Shown piece by piece: positions 1-7,186 of a stretch of 17,496 nucleotides of DNA (within the stretch, counting starts at the first letter, position 1; each line of letters starts with the position of its first letter). This DNA comes from an uncultured Bacteroidales bacterium. Lineage in GTDB: Bacteria > Bacteroidota > Bacteroidia > Bacteroidales > Bacteroidaceae. The position numbers and the translations under genes are program-made. The notes under the pieces are model-generated. The model saw nothing but the letters and a program-made list of their open reading frames with translations. It had not been told where the DNA came from and did not search any database. The stretch is from positions 1 through 17,496 of the forward strand of contig CALKIW010000199.1 of assembly GCA_937995875.1 (NCBI GenBank). Direction: 5' to 3'.

Positions 1-388
1 ACCTCACCAACAAGAAATTCACGGGCACACAGATGCAGAACATAGGGATTGGAGCAAGGCTTTTCGATACGCCTATACCTATAAATAAGGCCAACGTGCC
101 CATCTGCAACAGATAATTCACCACATGACTCAGTATGAAGCCTGCCCCACGCCTTGCGGTTGCCTTGACACGAAAGGTGAAACGGGTGCTGGCATAAAAG
201 TTGAAGACGAAACTGACGATGTATCCCACCGTGTTGGCCACAGCCACATGGGTATGCCCCACCAGCAACAGATACACGCCATATTGTATCAATGTGGCTG
301 CCGCTCCTACGGCTCCGAAGCGGATAATCTCGCCCAATTTCTGCCGTTTGTCAGTGTCTAAACGGTTGATAATATCCCTTATCTGCAA
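1..388 (-). CDS. GtrA-family membrane protein (C-terminus cut by window edge)
   Basis: Translating the minus strand gives a protein with RFGAVGAAATLIQYGVYLLL, then ANTVGYIVSFVFNFYASTRF, then two more hydrophobic stretches. This is the pattern of the four-helix GtrA family (PF04138), whose members assist flipping or transfer of polyprenyl-phosphate-linked sugars in the inner membrane. No ATG is available in frame. The first usable start after the in-frame stop is a TTG at 388, which overlaps the 3' end of the HAD gene by 38 bp; a rarer start nearer 375 is possible. The gene runs off the left edge, so the last helix and the stop codon are not visible. It is the last visible gene of the minus-strand operon. 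Placement beside a UbiA enzyme and a HAD phosphatase recalls Rv3789, the GtrA protein of the mycobacterial arabinogalactan locus, which suggests (inference) a role with a lipid-linked pentose. Confidence 0.82.
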   Translation of the reverse strand, partial: MQIRDIINRLDTDKRQKLGEIIRFGAVGAAATLIQYGVYLLLVGHTHVAVANTVGYIVSFVFNFYASTRFTFRVKATARRGAGFILSHVVNYLLQMGTLALFIGIGVSKSLAPIPMFCICVPVNFLLVR

Positions 389-980
389 AACTCAACATTT
401 CTTTGTCGCCCCGACTGTCGCCGAAGGCCAATATTTCATAATCTGTTCGAGGCATCTGTAAAACCTCCTCGATGCGCCTCACTTTTTCCCTGCCATAGCA
501 GTTGGGTGTGGAAAATCGCCCTGTGAGATGCCCGTTGTACGTTTCCAACTGTGTTCCCAATATGCAAATTCCATGCGCTGTCGATGGTGCGGTGGCCATT
601 TTGTAATGTGAGAAAAACGGTTTCACCCAATTGTCAATGCTTGCACTCACCACCATCACCATCGCACCACTTTCCAGAGCCTGCTTAACGGTTTCCTCTC
701 CTTTCGGCCGAAGCAGTCGAGCGCGGTTGTCATCGGCAAAGCGTTGGCACAGGGTGTCGAAATCGTCCACACACATTCCTTTGAAGAAATGGGCAAAAAC
801 CTTTTGCTTTGCCTTGCCGTTGGGGTAGAGACAAAGTTTCATCAACACCAGCAATGGGGCGTAAAGCAACAGCCCCCATAGCAGCGCCAAACTGCCCCTG
901 CCGTATTTTATAAATTCCAGCAGCGTATCTTTGGTGGTCAGCGTGCCGTCGAAATCGAATATGTAAAGTTTTGTTTTCAT
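351..980 (-). CDS. HAD-IB family phosphatase
   Basis: This 209-residue protein carries all four HAD motifs in order. Motif I is DFDGT with the nucleophile D9 and acid/base D11. Motif II is SAS near residues 112-114. The motif III lysine is K166 in GREKVRR. Motif IV is GDSRGD at 187-192. The spacing and the helical cap after motif I (residues about 20-95, with a hydrophobic stretch at 30-50) fit subclass IB, which includes phosphoserine phosphatase. It starts 18 bp after the stop of the UbiA prenyltransferase gene, and fused or adjacent HAD-UbiA pairs are known. The inferred substrate is therefore the 5-phosphate of a polyprenyl-phosphoryl ribose made by the neighbour, not serine phosphate. 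The hydrophobic stretch in the cap may bring it to the membrane. Family is certain; substrate is inference. Confidence 0.88.
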   Translation of the reverse strand: MKTKLYIFDFDGTLTTKDTLLEFIKYGRGSLALLWGLLLYAPLLVLMKLCLYPNGKAKQKVFAHFFKGMCVDDFDTLCQRFADDNRARLLRPKGEETVKQALESGAMVMVVSASIDNWVKPFFSHYKMATAPSTAHGICILGTQLETYNGHLTGRFSTPNCYGREKVRRIEEVLQMPRTDYEILAFGDSRGDKEMLSFADKGYYQPFRH

Positions 981-998
981 GCGTTTTGCAGACTGGCC

Positions 999-1919
999 TT
1001 ATATGCCGTAGATAATGATCATAAATGCTGCAAACCATGCCAATACCACCAACTGAATGAACCGGTCTTTCAAGATTACCTTTGTGGGGTTTCCGCTTTT
1101 CTTTTCTACTACTGCAATCTGAATGTACCGCAGCAGTCCGACTAACACAAACACACTTGTAAGATACAGGTATTCATTGTTGAATTGGGCGATAACTTCC
1201 GGGCTTACGGTGTACATGATGTAGCAGACAAAGGTCACTCCGGCCGTGATGGTGATGGCCTGATTGATGAAAGTGGTGTTGTAGTGAATGGTGTTCTTGC
1301 GTGGTGCTTCGCCCGTAGCCTCCATACGGATCACGTCGTCGCGCCGTTTGGCAAAGCTCATAAACAACGTAATCAGGAAGGTCATGAGCACAATCCACTT
1401 GCTCAGGGCAATGCCCGTAGCCAGTCCGCCGGCCAACAATCGCAGCACAAAGCCGAAAGCCACGATGCAGACATCGATGATGGCATACTGCTTCAGTTTC
1501 AGGCAGTAGGCCAGGTTGAGCAACCAGTAGCACAGAATTACGGCAAACGCCTTGGAAATATCATTCGGACTGAAGGCCTCCCACGACGAGTTGGTCCAGT
1601 CTACCCATGTCAGCAGGGGCATACAGGCCATGGACAGCACAAGCAACAGCAACATCAGGCCGTATGCCTGCGCCACTGTTACCGCTCCCGAAGCAATCGG
1701 ACGCTTTTTCTTTTCCGGATGACGGCGGTCGTCTTCCACGTCAATAATGTCGTTGAAACAGTAAATGCTCGAAGCTGCGAAGCTGAAAGCCACAAACGTG
1801 ATGAGCCCGGCAAGCATGGCATGACCATTGAGCAGTGCTCCGCCAAAGACAATGGGGCCAAAGACAAACAGGTTTTTTATCCACTGTGTGGGGCGTATAA
1901 GTTTTATTAAATTTTTCAT
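999..1919 (-). CDS. UbiA-superfamily polyprenyl-phosphate phosphoribosyltransferase
   Basis: A 306-residue integral membrane prenyltransferase with about eight to nine hydrophobic helices. The first Asp-rich motif is NDIIDVEDDRRHPEKKKRPI starting at N56. A second conserved segment around YAIIDVCIVAFGFVLR follows in the middle of the protein. NDxxDxxxD followed by RxHPxKxxRPIASG is the signature of the branch that contains decaprenyl-phosphate phosphoribosyltransferase (mycobacterial Rv3806c), which joins PRPP to polyprenyl phosphate. The classic ubiquinone and menaquinone enzymes have different partners. The start ATG overlaps the stop of the preceding acyltransferase gene by 4 bp (ATGA), so translation is probably coupled. 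The following HAD gene would supply the dephosphorylation step. It could instead use another prenyl acceptor; the family is secure and the exact reaction is inferred. Confidence 0.87.
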   Translation of the reverse strand: MKNLIKLIRPTQWIKNLFVFGPIVFGGALLNGHAMLAGLITFVAFSFAASSIYCFNDIIDVEDDRRHPEKKKRPIASGAVTVAQAYGLMLLLLVLSMACMPLLTWVDWTNSSWEAFSPNDISKAFAVILCYWLLNLAYCLKLKQYAIIDVCIVAFGFVLRLLAGGLATGIALSKWIVLMTFLITLFMSFAKRRDDVIRMEATGEAPRKNTIHYNTTFINQAITITAGVTFVCYIMYTVSPEVIAQFNNEYLYLTSVFVLVGLLRYIQIAVVEKKSGNPTKVILKDRFIQLVVLAWFAAFMIIIYGI

Positions 1920-3046
1920 TCGGGTAACAATTTAGACACCCGGGCCGATATGTGGCCGGCGATTTTGTTCAGCAGCCATGCCAAAGGCAGGGTAGCGATA
2001 AAGCACACTATAAACATGGGCCAGTAGCTCCATGATTTCGGTAGGAAGTTAAGCACGAAATGAACGTGGATGAGATAGAATTCCAGACTGATGAGTCCGA
2101 TGAATCTCAATGCCCATCTTGCTCTTTCGGAGAGGTGATCGAGCAGCTTGTTGATGATGAGAATAGCGGTCAGGGTGAGTGGAATGTACAACATACGCTC
2201 GATGAACAGTGGGAATTTGCCGTGTTTCATCTGCTCCAGATAGACACACGTTCCCAGTCCTAAGATAAACATCATCGCCACCATTCTCATCCCCGCACTG
2301 TCTATCGACTGTTTCCTGCGCACCTGTTCACCCATGTTGATGCCTATAAAGAATATCGGCACGCGGCTCCAGAAAATCTCGATATGCCCCACCGTGTCGT
2401 GAATAGGCCCCACCCACTGCACCGCCACGCACCACATGATCATCATCACGGGCAGCCAGCGACAGACCGCGTGTTTCCGGATGAGATGCATATAGGCCGG
2501 CGCAAAGAGATAGAGCATCATGATGGCAGGAACGTACCAGAATGTCAGTTCGTCGTTGAGCCAGAAATCCCAGTTGATGGTGATGTCGCCGATAAGGTCT
2601 ATCCAGGCCATGATGTCGCCACCCCGAAAGCGCGGGATGTAATAAAGGGAGGCCATGATGAGCCATGCCGGGTAGACGCGCAGGTAACGGCGGGTGATGA
2701 ATCGTTTCCAGTCCGGGTGTCTCACCCATGAAAACCATAGCCCCACACCGCTGAGAAACAAAAACATATCTACCCCGATGTTGCCCATGCGACGCAGTCC
2801 GAAGAATGGGTCCCAACGCGATAACGGAATATGGAACAGCACGATGAAAATCATGGCAAGCCCCATTAGCTCAGTACGATAGGTGCTGATGGAGCACAAG
2901 TTCATCCGCTCCGCGTCCGCTTGAGGAAGCTGAGTGTCGATGTTTGGATATTTCTCGTGTTGCTCCATTTGCTTTCTTGATATTCTCCGGTTGTCTTTTA
3001 TGAGCCTCGTTTTCCTCTCCCTGTCACTCTTTAGTGCGTTTGGCAT
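1916..3046 (-). CDS. Acyltransferase family 3 membrane protein (second of two)
   Basis: A 376-residue multi-pass membrane protein of the acyltransferase-3 family (PF01757), which moves acyl groups (often acetyl) onto surface polysaccharides, lipid A or other envelope molecules. Visible signatures are YRTELMGLAMIFIVLFH in helix 1, GVDMFLFLSGVGLWFS in helix 2, and the RRYLRVYPAWLI amphipathic segment. At the place where many family members have the Arg of LRGLA, this protein has Met (ELMGLA), although an Arg lies four residues earlier; other AT3 proteins with ELMG are known. The given start overlaps the upstream gene by 23 bp and yields a basic N-terminal tail. ATG codons at 2968 and 2905 are alternatives that would place the start nearer helix 1. 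The 3' end overlaps the UbiA gene by 4 bp. Acceptor and donor are unknown. Confidence 0.83.
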   Translation of the reverse strand: MPNALKSDRERKTRLIKDNRRISRKQMEQHEKYPNIDTQLPQADAERMNLCSISTYRTELMGLAMIFIVLFHIPLSRWDPFFGLRRMGNIGVDMFLFLSGVGLWFSWVRHPDWKRFITRRYLRVYPAWLIMASLYYIPRFRGGDIMAWIDLIGDITINWDFWLNDELTFWYVPAIMMLYLFAPAYMHLIRKHAVCRWLPVMMIMWCVAVQWVGPIHDTVGHIEIFWSRVPIFFIGINMGEQVRRKQSIDSAGMRMVAMMFILGLGTCVYLEQMKHGKFPLFIERMLYIPLTLTAILIINKLLDHLSERARWALRFIGLISLEFYLIHVHFVLNFLPKSWSYWPMFIVCFIATLPLAWLLNKIAGHISARVSKLLPE

Positions 3047-4226
3047 CTGCCTTTTCGGCTTTCCATTGGAGGGTAATCCGGTGTATCAGGTATGCGGCTC
3101 CTACCGATGCAATGACGTAAAGCAGCAAGCCCGTATAGTAGTCACCGCGTCGCGAGATGGGGAAAAACACTTTCCGTAACACGGGATGAATCACAAACAA
3201 GGCACCGGAAATGCCCCCCAACCATTCCAACACTTTCCACAGCGTTGCGCCCATGGGGTTTGAGGTCAGTGTTTGAACAGCCTTTACAAAGTAGACACCG
3301 GCCACACAAATGAGCAGGGGAATGACATTCCACCACCAAAAGCTATAGCTCATGCTGACAATCAGGCACGAGGTGACAAAAAGCGACATCCATACGGCTG
3401 CCGTTCCAAGCCTTACGAGGATGATGCGTTCGCCGTAGCGGGCAAACAGCAATCCCATGCCAAAGGGCACCATTCCGCCCATGAAATTGTAGCGATAGCG
3501 ATTCATGGCTTCACTTTCTGGTCCTAAAAAAAACTGAATGCCCAGACAAATGGCCATCAGACCGACCGTCCAGCCCCAGTGTCGGCGATAGAGCAGTAGT
3601 CTGTAAACAATGTACAGCTGCATCATCAAACCGAAAAACCAATACGGACCGGGCCATATATTTTGGTCGGGGTTGGGCAGAAGGTTGTTGAACATACCCA
3701 GTTGCGCCACAATTTGCGTCACGTTGTAATGCCAGCTTCCGGGCGTCACGGCATCGACGACGATAAAGCAGATGAAGCCTGTAATCATCAGTCTGAACAG
3801 CTTGACGAAATGTTTGCAGATGAACGCCCAAATGCCCACGTCTTGGCCGGTGTGCAGGGTGTGCGTGTGCGGAGTTTTTTCTTTTTCCGATAGTGTTTCT
3901 CCCCTTGATGATGAGTTGGGCGAAGCATTGCCGAAAACGGGGTTGTTGTATTTGCGTTCCAACCCATACGCACTGAGAAACAGAAAGATTGGCACGCCGT
4001 AGTGGCCGAAAAACGACACGATATGCATGGGCCACAGCAGGTCCGGACTGCTCATGGCCTGCGCGAAGGCGATGGCATGGCGTTGGAAAAACTGGTATTC
4101 ATTTTCTTTCACCACAGGGCCGATCCAATGACAATAATTGTGCAGGAAGATGCCTATGATGGCCAGGCCTCGCAGTACATTACACTCGGCGCGCGACAAA
4201 AGTTCGATGTTCATTTTGTATTCCAT
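3024..4226 (-). CDS. Acyltransferase family 3 membrane protein (first of two)
   Basis: About 400 residues, multi-pass, acyltransferase-3 family. Helix 1 reads NVLRGLAIIGIFLHNYCHW with the usual Arg and His, followed by YGVPIFLFLSAYGLERK. Both match the family's first two conserved blocks. After helix 2 lies a polar low-complexity loop of roughly 35 residues (VFGNASPNSSSRGE to HTLHTGQD) not usual in the core family. I chose ATG 4226 (MEYKMNI); ATG 4214 is equally possible and would give a 4-bp ATGA overlap with the preceding gene. The frame stays open to 4478, but that extension only reads the tandem repeats in the upstream gene's 3' end and lacks family similarity. It differs clearly in sequence from the second acyltransferase, so the two probably modify different positions or acceptors. 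The substrate is not evident. Confidence 0.83.
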   Translation of the reverse strand: MEYKMNIELLSRAECNVLRGLAIIGIFLHNYCHWIGPVVKENEYQFFQRHAIAFAQAMSSPDLLWPMHIVSFFGHYGVPIFLFLSAYGLERKYNNPVFGNASPNSSSRGETLSEKEKTPHTHTLHTGQDVGIWAFICKHFVKLFRLMITGFICFIVVDAVTPGSWHYNVTQIVAQLGMFNNLLPNPDQNIWPGPYWFFGLMMQLYIVYRLLLYRRHWGWTVGLMAICLGIQFFLGPESEAMNRYRYNFMGGMVPFGMGLLFARYGERIILVRLGTAAVWMSLFVTSCLIVSMSYSFWWWNVIPLLICVAGVYFVKAVQTLTSNPMGATLWKVLEWLGGISGALFVIHPVLRKVFFPISRRGDYYTGLLLYVIASVGAAYLIHRITLQWKAEKADAKRTKE

Positions 4227-6196
4227 AACTTGGAGGGTTGGGGATGATGGGAAGGGGGCAGGCTTGTTAGATTTGGCCGACTTCTCGGACTGGTCTGCCC
4301 GGTCCGACCAGTCTGACTTGTCTGACCGGTCTGATAATCGGGTGACGGTTTCGGCTGCCGTTTTATCTTGTCGTAATCCGTTGTGTTCTTCAGTATTCGT
4401 GGTCTCATTTCGTCGTAGTCGGGCGAGAGAAGATTGTATTCCGCACGATAGTGACCGGTCGATATGCCGGCGAGCCACACCAGCATGTGGGGTAGCGCAT
4501 CGGTCATAAACCGTTTGTCCTTAGCGTCTTTTATAGCTTTGAACACTTTGGGATGCTTCGTGGCGTATCGGTGTGAGCAGTATATCCAGAAGGGCACTTC
4601 AAATTCGTATTTTGCCAACAGCTCGTCGATGTCGGCACTATGGTTTCTGCAGATGAAGTTGCGGCCCGGCTCATAACATTCCTCGCCATGATCGGGCATG
4701 TAGATGATGATGGCCTCGTCGTTTTCAAACTTCCTGATAATGGCGTCTACGATGGAGTCGTTGTAGTACACGGCGTTGTCGTAGTCGGCCACCATCTCCC
4801 GTTTTCGGATGCTGATGTCCGGGCGCGCTTCTTTGTAATCGTCGGCCGTAAACACACGTTGTTCGCGTGGGCATCGTGTGCGGTAACTCACGTGTTGTCC
4901 AATGAGGTGGAACATCACTAAATTGTGTTTCTCAGGCTTGATCTCGCCCGTCTCCACAAAGTGGTCATAATCTTCCAAGAGTCCTTCGTCAAACTGATGT
5001 GTCCGGTTGTTTCGGGTGTCAAACAGTATCTCGCTCAGCGTGGGGTTGTTCAGAAAAAATCCTCCTGAGAAATCGTAGACGGCTTCTTTGGGCTTGGGCA
5101 GAAACTGGTTGGTGAGGAAACTCACGTGATAACCCGCTTTTCGAAACAGGTCCGGAAACAACGGGTAGTCGCACCACTCGCCCCGCTGCCCCACAACGTA
5201 CATCGAAAGAAAATTCTTGAACACGAAGCTTGTGAGGTTCCAGCAACTCACGACGTCACTGAATTTGGTGAGCAGTCCGCTCGCCTCACGCTTCACTTGT
5301 CTGGGCGTGGTCTTCAGTCTGTAGCCGTATTGCTGTGAATGGTGTTTGCCGAAGCTTTCGCCGATGATAAGAACGATTTGAGGAGAGCGATACGAGCACG
5401 AGTCCACCACCGCCGATTTTGCTGCGGCGATGCATCGGGTTATCTGTTTGTTGGCCAGAGAGTTGCTGTATAAGCTGAAGGCCAGGCGATAGATGGGTAG
5501 ATAGAGCACGGCATGATCTTTCTCAGTGAGCAGATGTTCTACGGTGCCGATTGTATCGGCGGTCATCAGCCGGACGGTTTCTTTCATGTTGTGCCGGCTG
5601 GTGTGGATGCTCAGGGCGAGCAGCACAGCCACCATCGCTCCGCCTACGTAGTCAAGTTTCCATTTGGTGGCTTTGGCATCGAGCGCGGTGAGCCAAGCTC
5701 GTATCGCAGCACGTGTGTTACGGTTTGGCAGATGGAAGAAATATCGACGGATAGCCCATACGACATGAATCAGGATGAGCAGGAATATCCATATCAGAGG
5801 CGAAAACAGAATATCGGTGGAAAGATACGACCGCAGAAACTCACCTGCTTCGCGGCTATCAGTCTCGCCCACAAGCATCAACATCGTGGGGGTGAGGGTG
5901 GAGGCGAATTTCCAAAAACAATAGACATCGACGATGGCAACGGCATAGAGCACGATGTAGAACAGTCGTCTCACCCAACAGCGTATCTTTCGGGGAAAGA
6001 GCGAGAGCACGATACAGGCCAGATAGTCGGCCAAAAACAATTCAAGATAGATGTTCTCATAGAGGGCAGCCCCTTGATGGTTGGGCAGGGTCAGTATGGC
6101 GCACAGCATACCCAGCACATACATCGTCACGAAGAAGATGCTGTTTCTCATGATAGGCTTTAGCAGCAACAGTGCGACTCCTTTTAATGTTTTCAT
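4211..6196 (-). CDS. Phosphoethanolamine transferase-like membrane enzyme (EptA/sulfatase superfamily)
   Basis: A 661-residue protein with an N-terminal membrane domain of about five helices (residues about 10-40, 47-65, 78-97, 130-150, 182-200) and a C-terminal periplasmic sulfatase-fold domain (PF00884). In the catalytic domain I see VLIIGESFGKHH with E280 as metal ligand and S281 at the nucleophile position (Thr in EptA and MCR enzymes, Ser in some relatives). HLIGQH at 430-435, YDNAVYYNDS near 472-481 and PDHGEE with D502-H503 complete the metal site. Such enzymes move phosphoethanolamine from phosphatidylethanolamine to lipid A, core sugars or other glycans. The last 60 residues are unusual: Gln/Thr/Gly triplets (GQT, SQT, GRT) encoded by 9-bp tandem repeats, then a Ser/Pro/Arg tail. 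This is the first gene of the operon, with a consensus promoter about 40 bp upstream. The target glycan is unknown. Confidence 0.88.
   Translation of the reverse strand: MKTLKGVALLLLKPIMRNSIFFVTMYVLGMLCAILTLPNHQGAALYENIYLELFLADYLACIVLSLFPRKIRCWVRRLFYIVLYAVAIVDVYCFWKFASTLTPTMLMLVGETDSREAGEFLRSYLSTDILFSPLIWIFLLILIHVVWAIRRYFFHLPNRNTRAAIRAWLTALDAKATKWKLDYVGGAMVAVLLALSIHTSRHNMKETVRLMTADTIGTVEHLLTEKDHAVLYLPIYRLAFSLYSNSLANKQITRCIAAAKSAVVDSCSYRSPQIVLIIGESFGKHHSQQYGYRLKTTPRQVKREASGLLTKFSDVVSCWNLTSFVFKNFLSMYVVGQRGEWCDYPLFPDLFRKAGYHVSFLTNQFLPKPKEAVYDFSGGFFLNNPTLSEILFDTRNNRTHQFDEGLLEDYDHFVETGEIKPEKHNLVMFHLIGQHVSYRTRCPREQRVFTADDYKEARPDISIRKREMVADYDNAVYYNDSIVDAIIRKFENDEAIIIYMPDHGEECYEPGRNFICRNHSADIDELLAKYEFEVPFWIYCSHRYATKHPKVFKAIKDAKDKRFMTDALPHMLVWLAGISTGHYRAEYNLLSPDYDEMRPRILKNTTDYDKIKRQPKPSPDYQTGQTSQTGRTGQTSPRSRPNLTSLPPSHHPQPSKLWNTK
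4273..4335. repeat. Seven-unit 9-bp tandem repeat (NNGTCYGAC) inside the transferase gene
   Basis: On the plus strand the units read ttggccgac, ttctcggac, tggtctgcc, cggtccgac, cagtctgac, ttgtctgac and cggtctgat. The period is exactly 9 bp, so gain or loss of a unit changes the encoded C-terminal tail of the phosphoethanolamine-transferase-like protein by three residues without a frameshift. All three minus-strand frames remain open through it, which produces the misleading N-terminal extension of the next acyltransferase ORF. Confidence 0.85.
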
Positions 6197-6242
6197 CCTC
6201 TATGGTTTTCTCTACACCTTATTAAAATGGAATATCCCCGTG

Positions 6243-6273
6243 CAAAAATAGTATAAAATACGTGAAAAGCAAA
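6243..6273 (-). promoter_or_regulatory. Bacteroidetes-type promoter of the envelope operon
   Basis: On the minus strand a TTTG at 6273-6270 is followed, after exactly 19 bp, by TATTTTTG at 6250-6243. This matches the Bacteroidetes primary sigma consensus TTTG-N19-TAnnTTTG fully. The predicted transcript would start near 6237, giving a leader of roughly 40 nt before the ATG at 6196. No Shine-Dalgarno sequence is evident, as is usual in this phylum. Confidence 0.72.
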
Positions 6274-6599
6274 AGACAGACGGAAAATTAACACCGAAAT
6301 GTCGGATAATCCGCGCTTCCCCGTTTGATTAAGCGGAATTGATGGAATCGTGACACGGTTTAGCTGTATTCCCTTGTCAGGTTTTCCGGCACAGGCAGGC
6401 TGCTGCCGACCGTCGGTGCTGTATATCCGATTTGTTTATAACCATCTCTCCCTGCGGCTCACAATCCGTACCGTCTGTTTGCTCCATAGTTATTTATCCT
6501 TAAAGCATTCGAGACTTTTTGTTTATTTGTAGTTTGTTTATAATTAGCGTAATGAATCTTTACAAATACCCCTTTAAATTTCGCTTATTTCAAAATAAC

Positions 6600-6629
6600 T
6601 TTGGTCTCGTCCGAAATTCGTTAAATTTG
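6600..6629 (+). promoter_or_regulatory. Possible promoter in the long intergenic region
   Basis: TTTG at 6600-6603 and TAAATTTG at 6622-6629 are 18 bp apart, close to the Bacteroidetes consensus spacing of 19. No ORF of note follows on the plus strand; a hairpin plus T-run at 6870-6892 could end the transcript. It may be a real promoter for a small RNA, a relic of a lost gene, or chance in AT-rich DNA. Confidence 0.4.
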
Positions 6630-6714
6630 CGATGATTCGTAGTTTGTTGATAATCAATGCGTTTCGCAATGGTGCCTTTGGGACACTTATTTGGTTGTTC
6701 GCGGTTGCATATCG

Positions 6715-6806
6715 AACGGCCCTGCGGAAAGGCTTCAACCGCGCTGCGGATGAGGCTTAGTCGCGTTGCGGTTAGGGCTTAACCGGATTGCCGTTAAGGC
6801 TCCGCC
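6715..6806. repeat. Degenerate 22-23 bp tandem repeats with hairpin potential
   Basis: Three units start with GGCTT at 6731, 6754 and 6776, flanked by partial copies at about 6715-6730 and 6798-6806. Each unit has a central short dyad: CCGC-GCT-GCGG in the first, CGC-GTT-GCG in the second, CGG-ATTG-CCG in the third. Units are diverged, so this is not a recent expansion. There are no spacers, so it is not a CRISPR array. Confidence 0.6.
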
Positions 6807-6869
6807 ATGATAGGACGGAGTACAAAACCTGTAAACGGGGAAATATTTACGTTGCAAAAACAGATAATG

Positions 6870-6892
6870 AGGGCGAAAACATAGCCCTTTTT
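6870..6892 (+). terminator. Weak intrinsic terminator
   Basis: A 5-bp stem AGGGC/GCCCT with a 9-nt loop is followed by five T residues on the plus strand. The stem is short, so the call is tentative; together with the possible promoter at 6600-6629 it would bound a transcript of about 255 nt. Confidence 0.4.
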
Positions 6893-6938
6893 GCGCTGGT
6901 TGCTCCGAAAATAATCATCGAAAAAAGGTAATCATATT

Positions 6939-7186
6939 TTACATATTGAGAAATGATGACTGGACGAACCCCGCATTCTTCCACCCGTTTAATTTGTTGA
7001 GGTGATAGACGGGCATCGCTGTAAGCAGTTCCTGAGAAACCGTGTTATCCCTCTTTGGAACAAACAGTGAAACCTTCATTACTTCTTGATGAAGCATACC
7101 ATGCTCATCAAGCAGGCTCCTCAGACGTTTGTTCTCCTGAATCAAGTGTTCAATCCGGTATGGAGACTATTTATTTTTTGTTCCAT
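6939..7186 (-). pseudogene. Decayed small coiled-coil ORF, possible helicase N-terminus remnant
   Basis: Starting with ATG at 7186 the first codons give MEQKINSL, then the frame closes after 14 residues. A shifted frame gives RIEHLIQENKRLRSLLDEHG followed by VSLFVPKRDN and a stop at 6939. In this second frame there is no ATG upstream, only a TTG at 7145. The heptad-like QENKRLRSLLDEHG resembles the coiled coil at the N-terminus of some Bacteroidetes DEAD/DEAH helicase or TOTE-type proteins, and SLF plus a basic/acidic stretch follows in those too, but I cannot confirm this without a search. It begins 15 bp after the stop of the TauE-like gene on the same strand. It may equally be a short non-functional frame. 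Confidence 0.3.

Noticed and set aside
1185..1910. Plus-strand ORF of 241 residues opposite the UbiA gene
   Set aside because: Composition is rich in His, Gln and Ser without membrane or domain signals, and the opposite strand encodes a clear family protein.
4227..4478. Upstream extension of the first acyltransferase ORF to 4478
   Set aside because: The extra 84 residues are Ser/Asp/Lys triplets from the 9-bp repeats read in another frame of the upstream gene; family similarity begins at MNIELLSRAE.
5513..6163. Plus-strand ORF of 216 residues opposite the phosphoethanolamine-transferase-like gene
   Set aside because: It is antisense to the membrane domain and shows no recognisable domain; it is a shadow frame.
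6715..6806. CRISPR array
   Set aside because: Units are contiguous, diverged and without spacers, and no cas gene is present.
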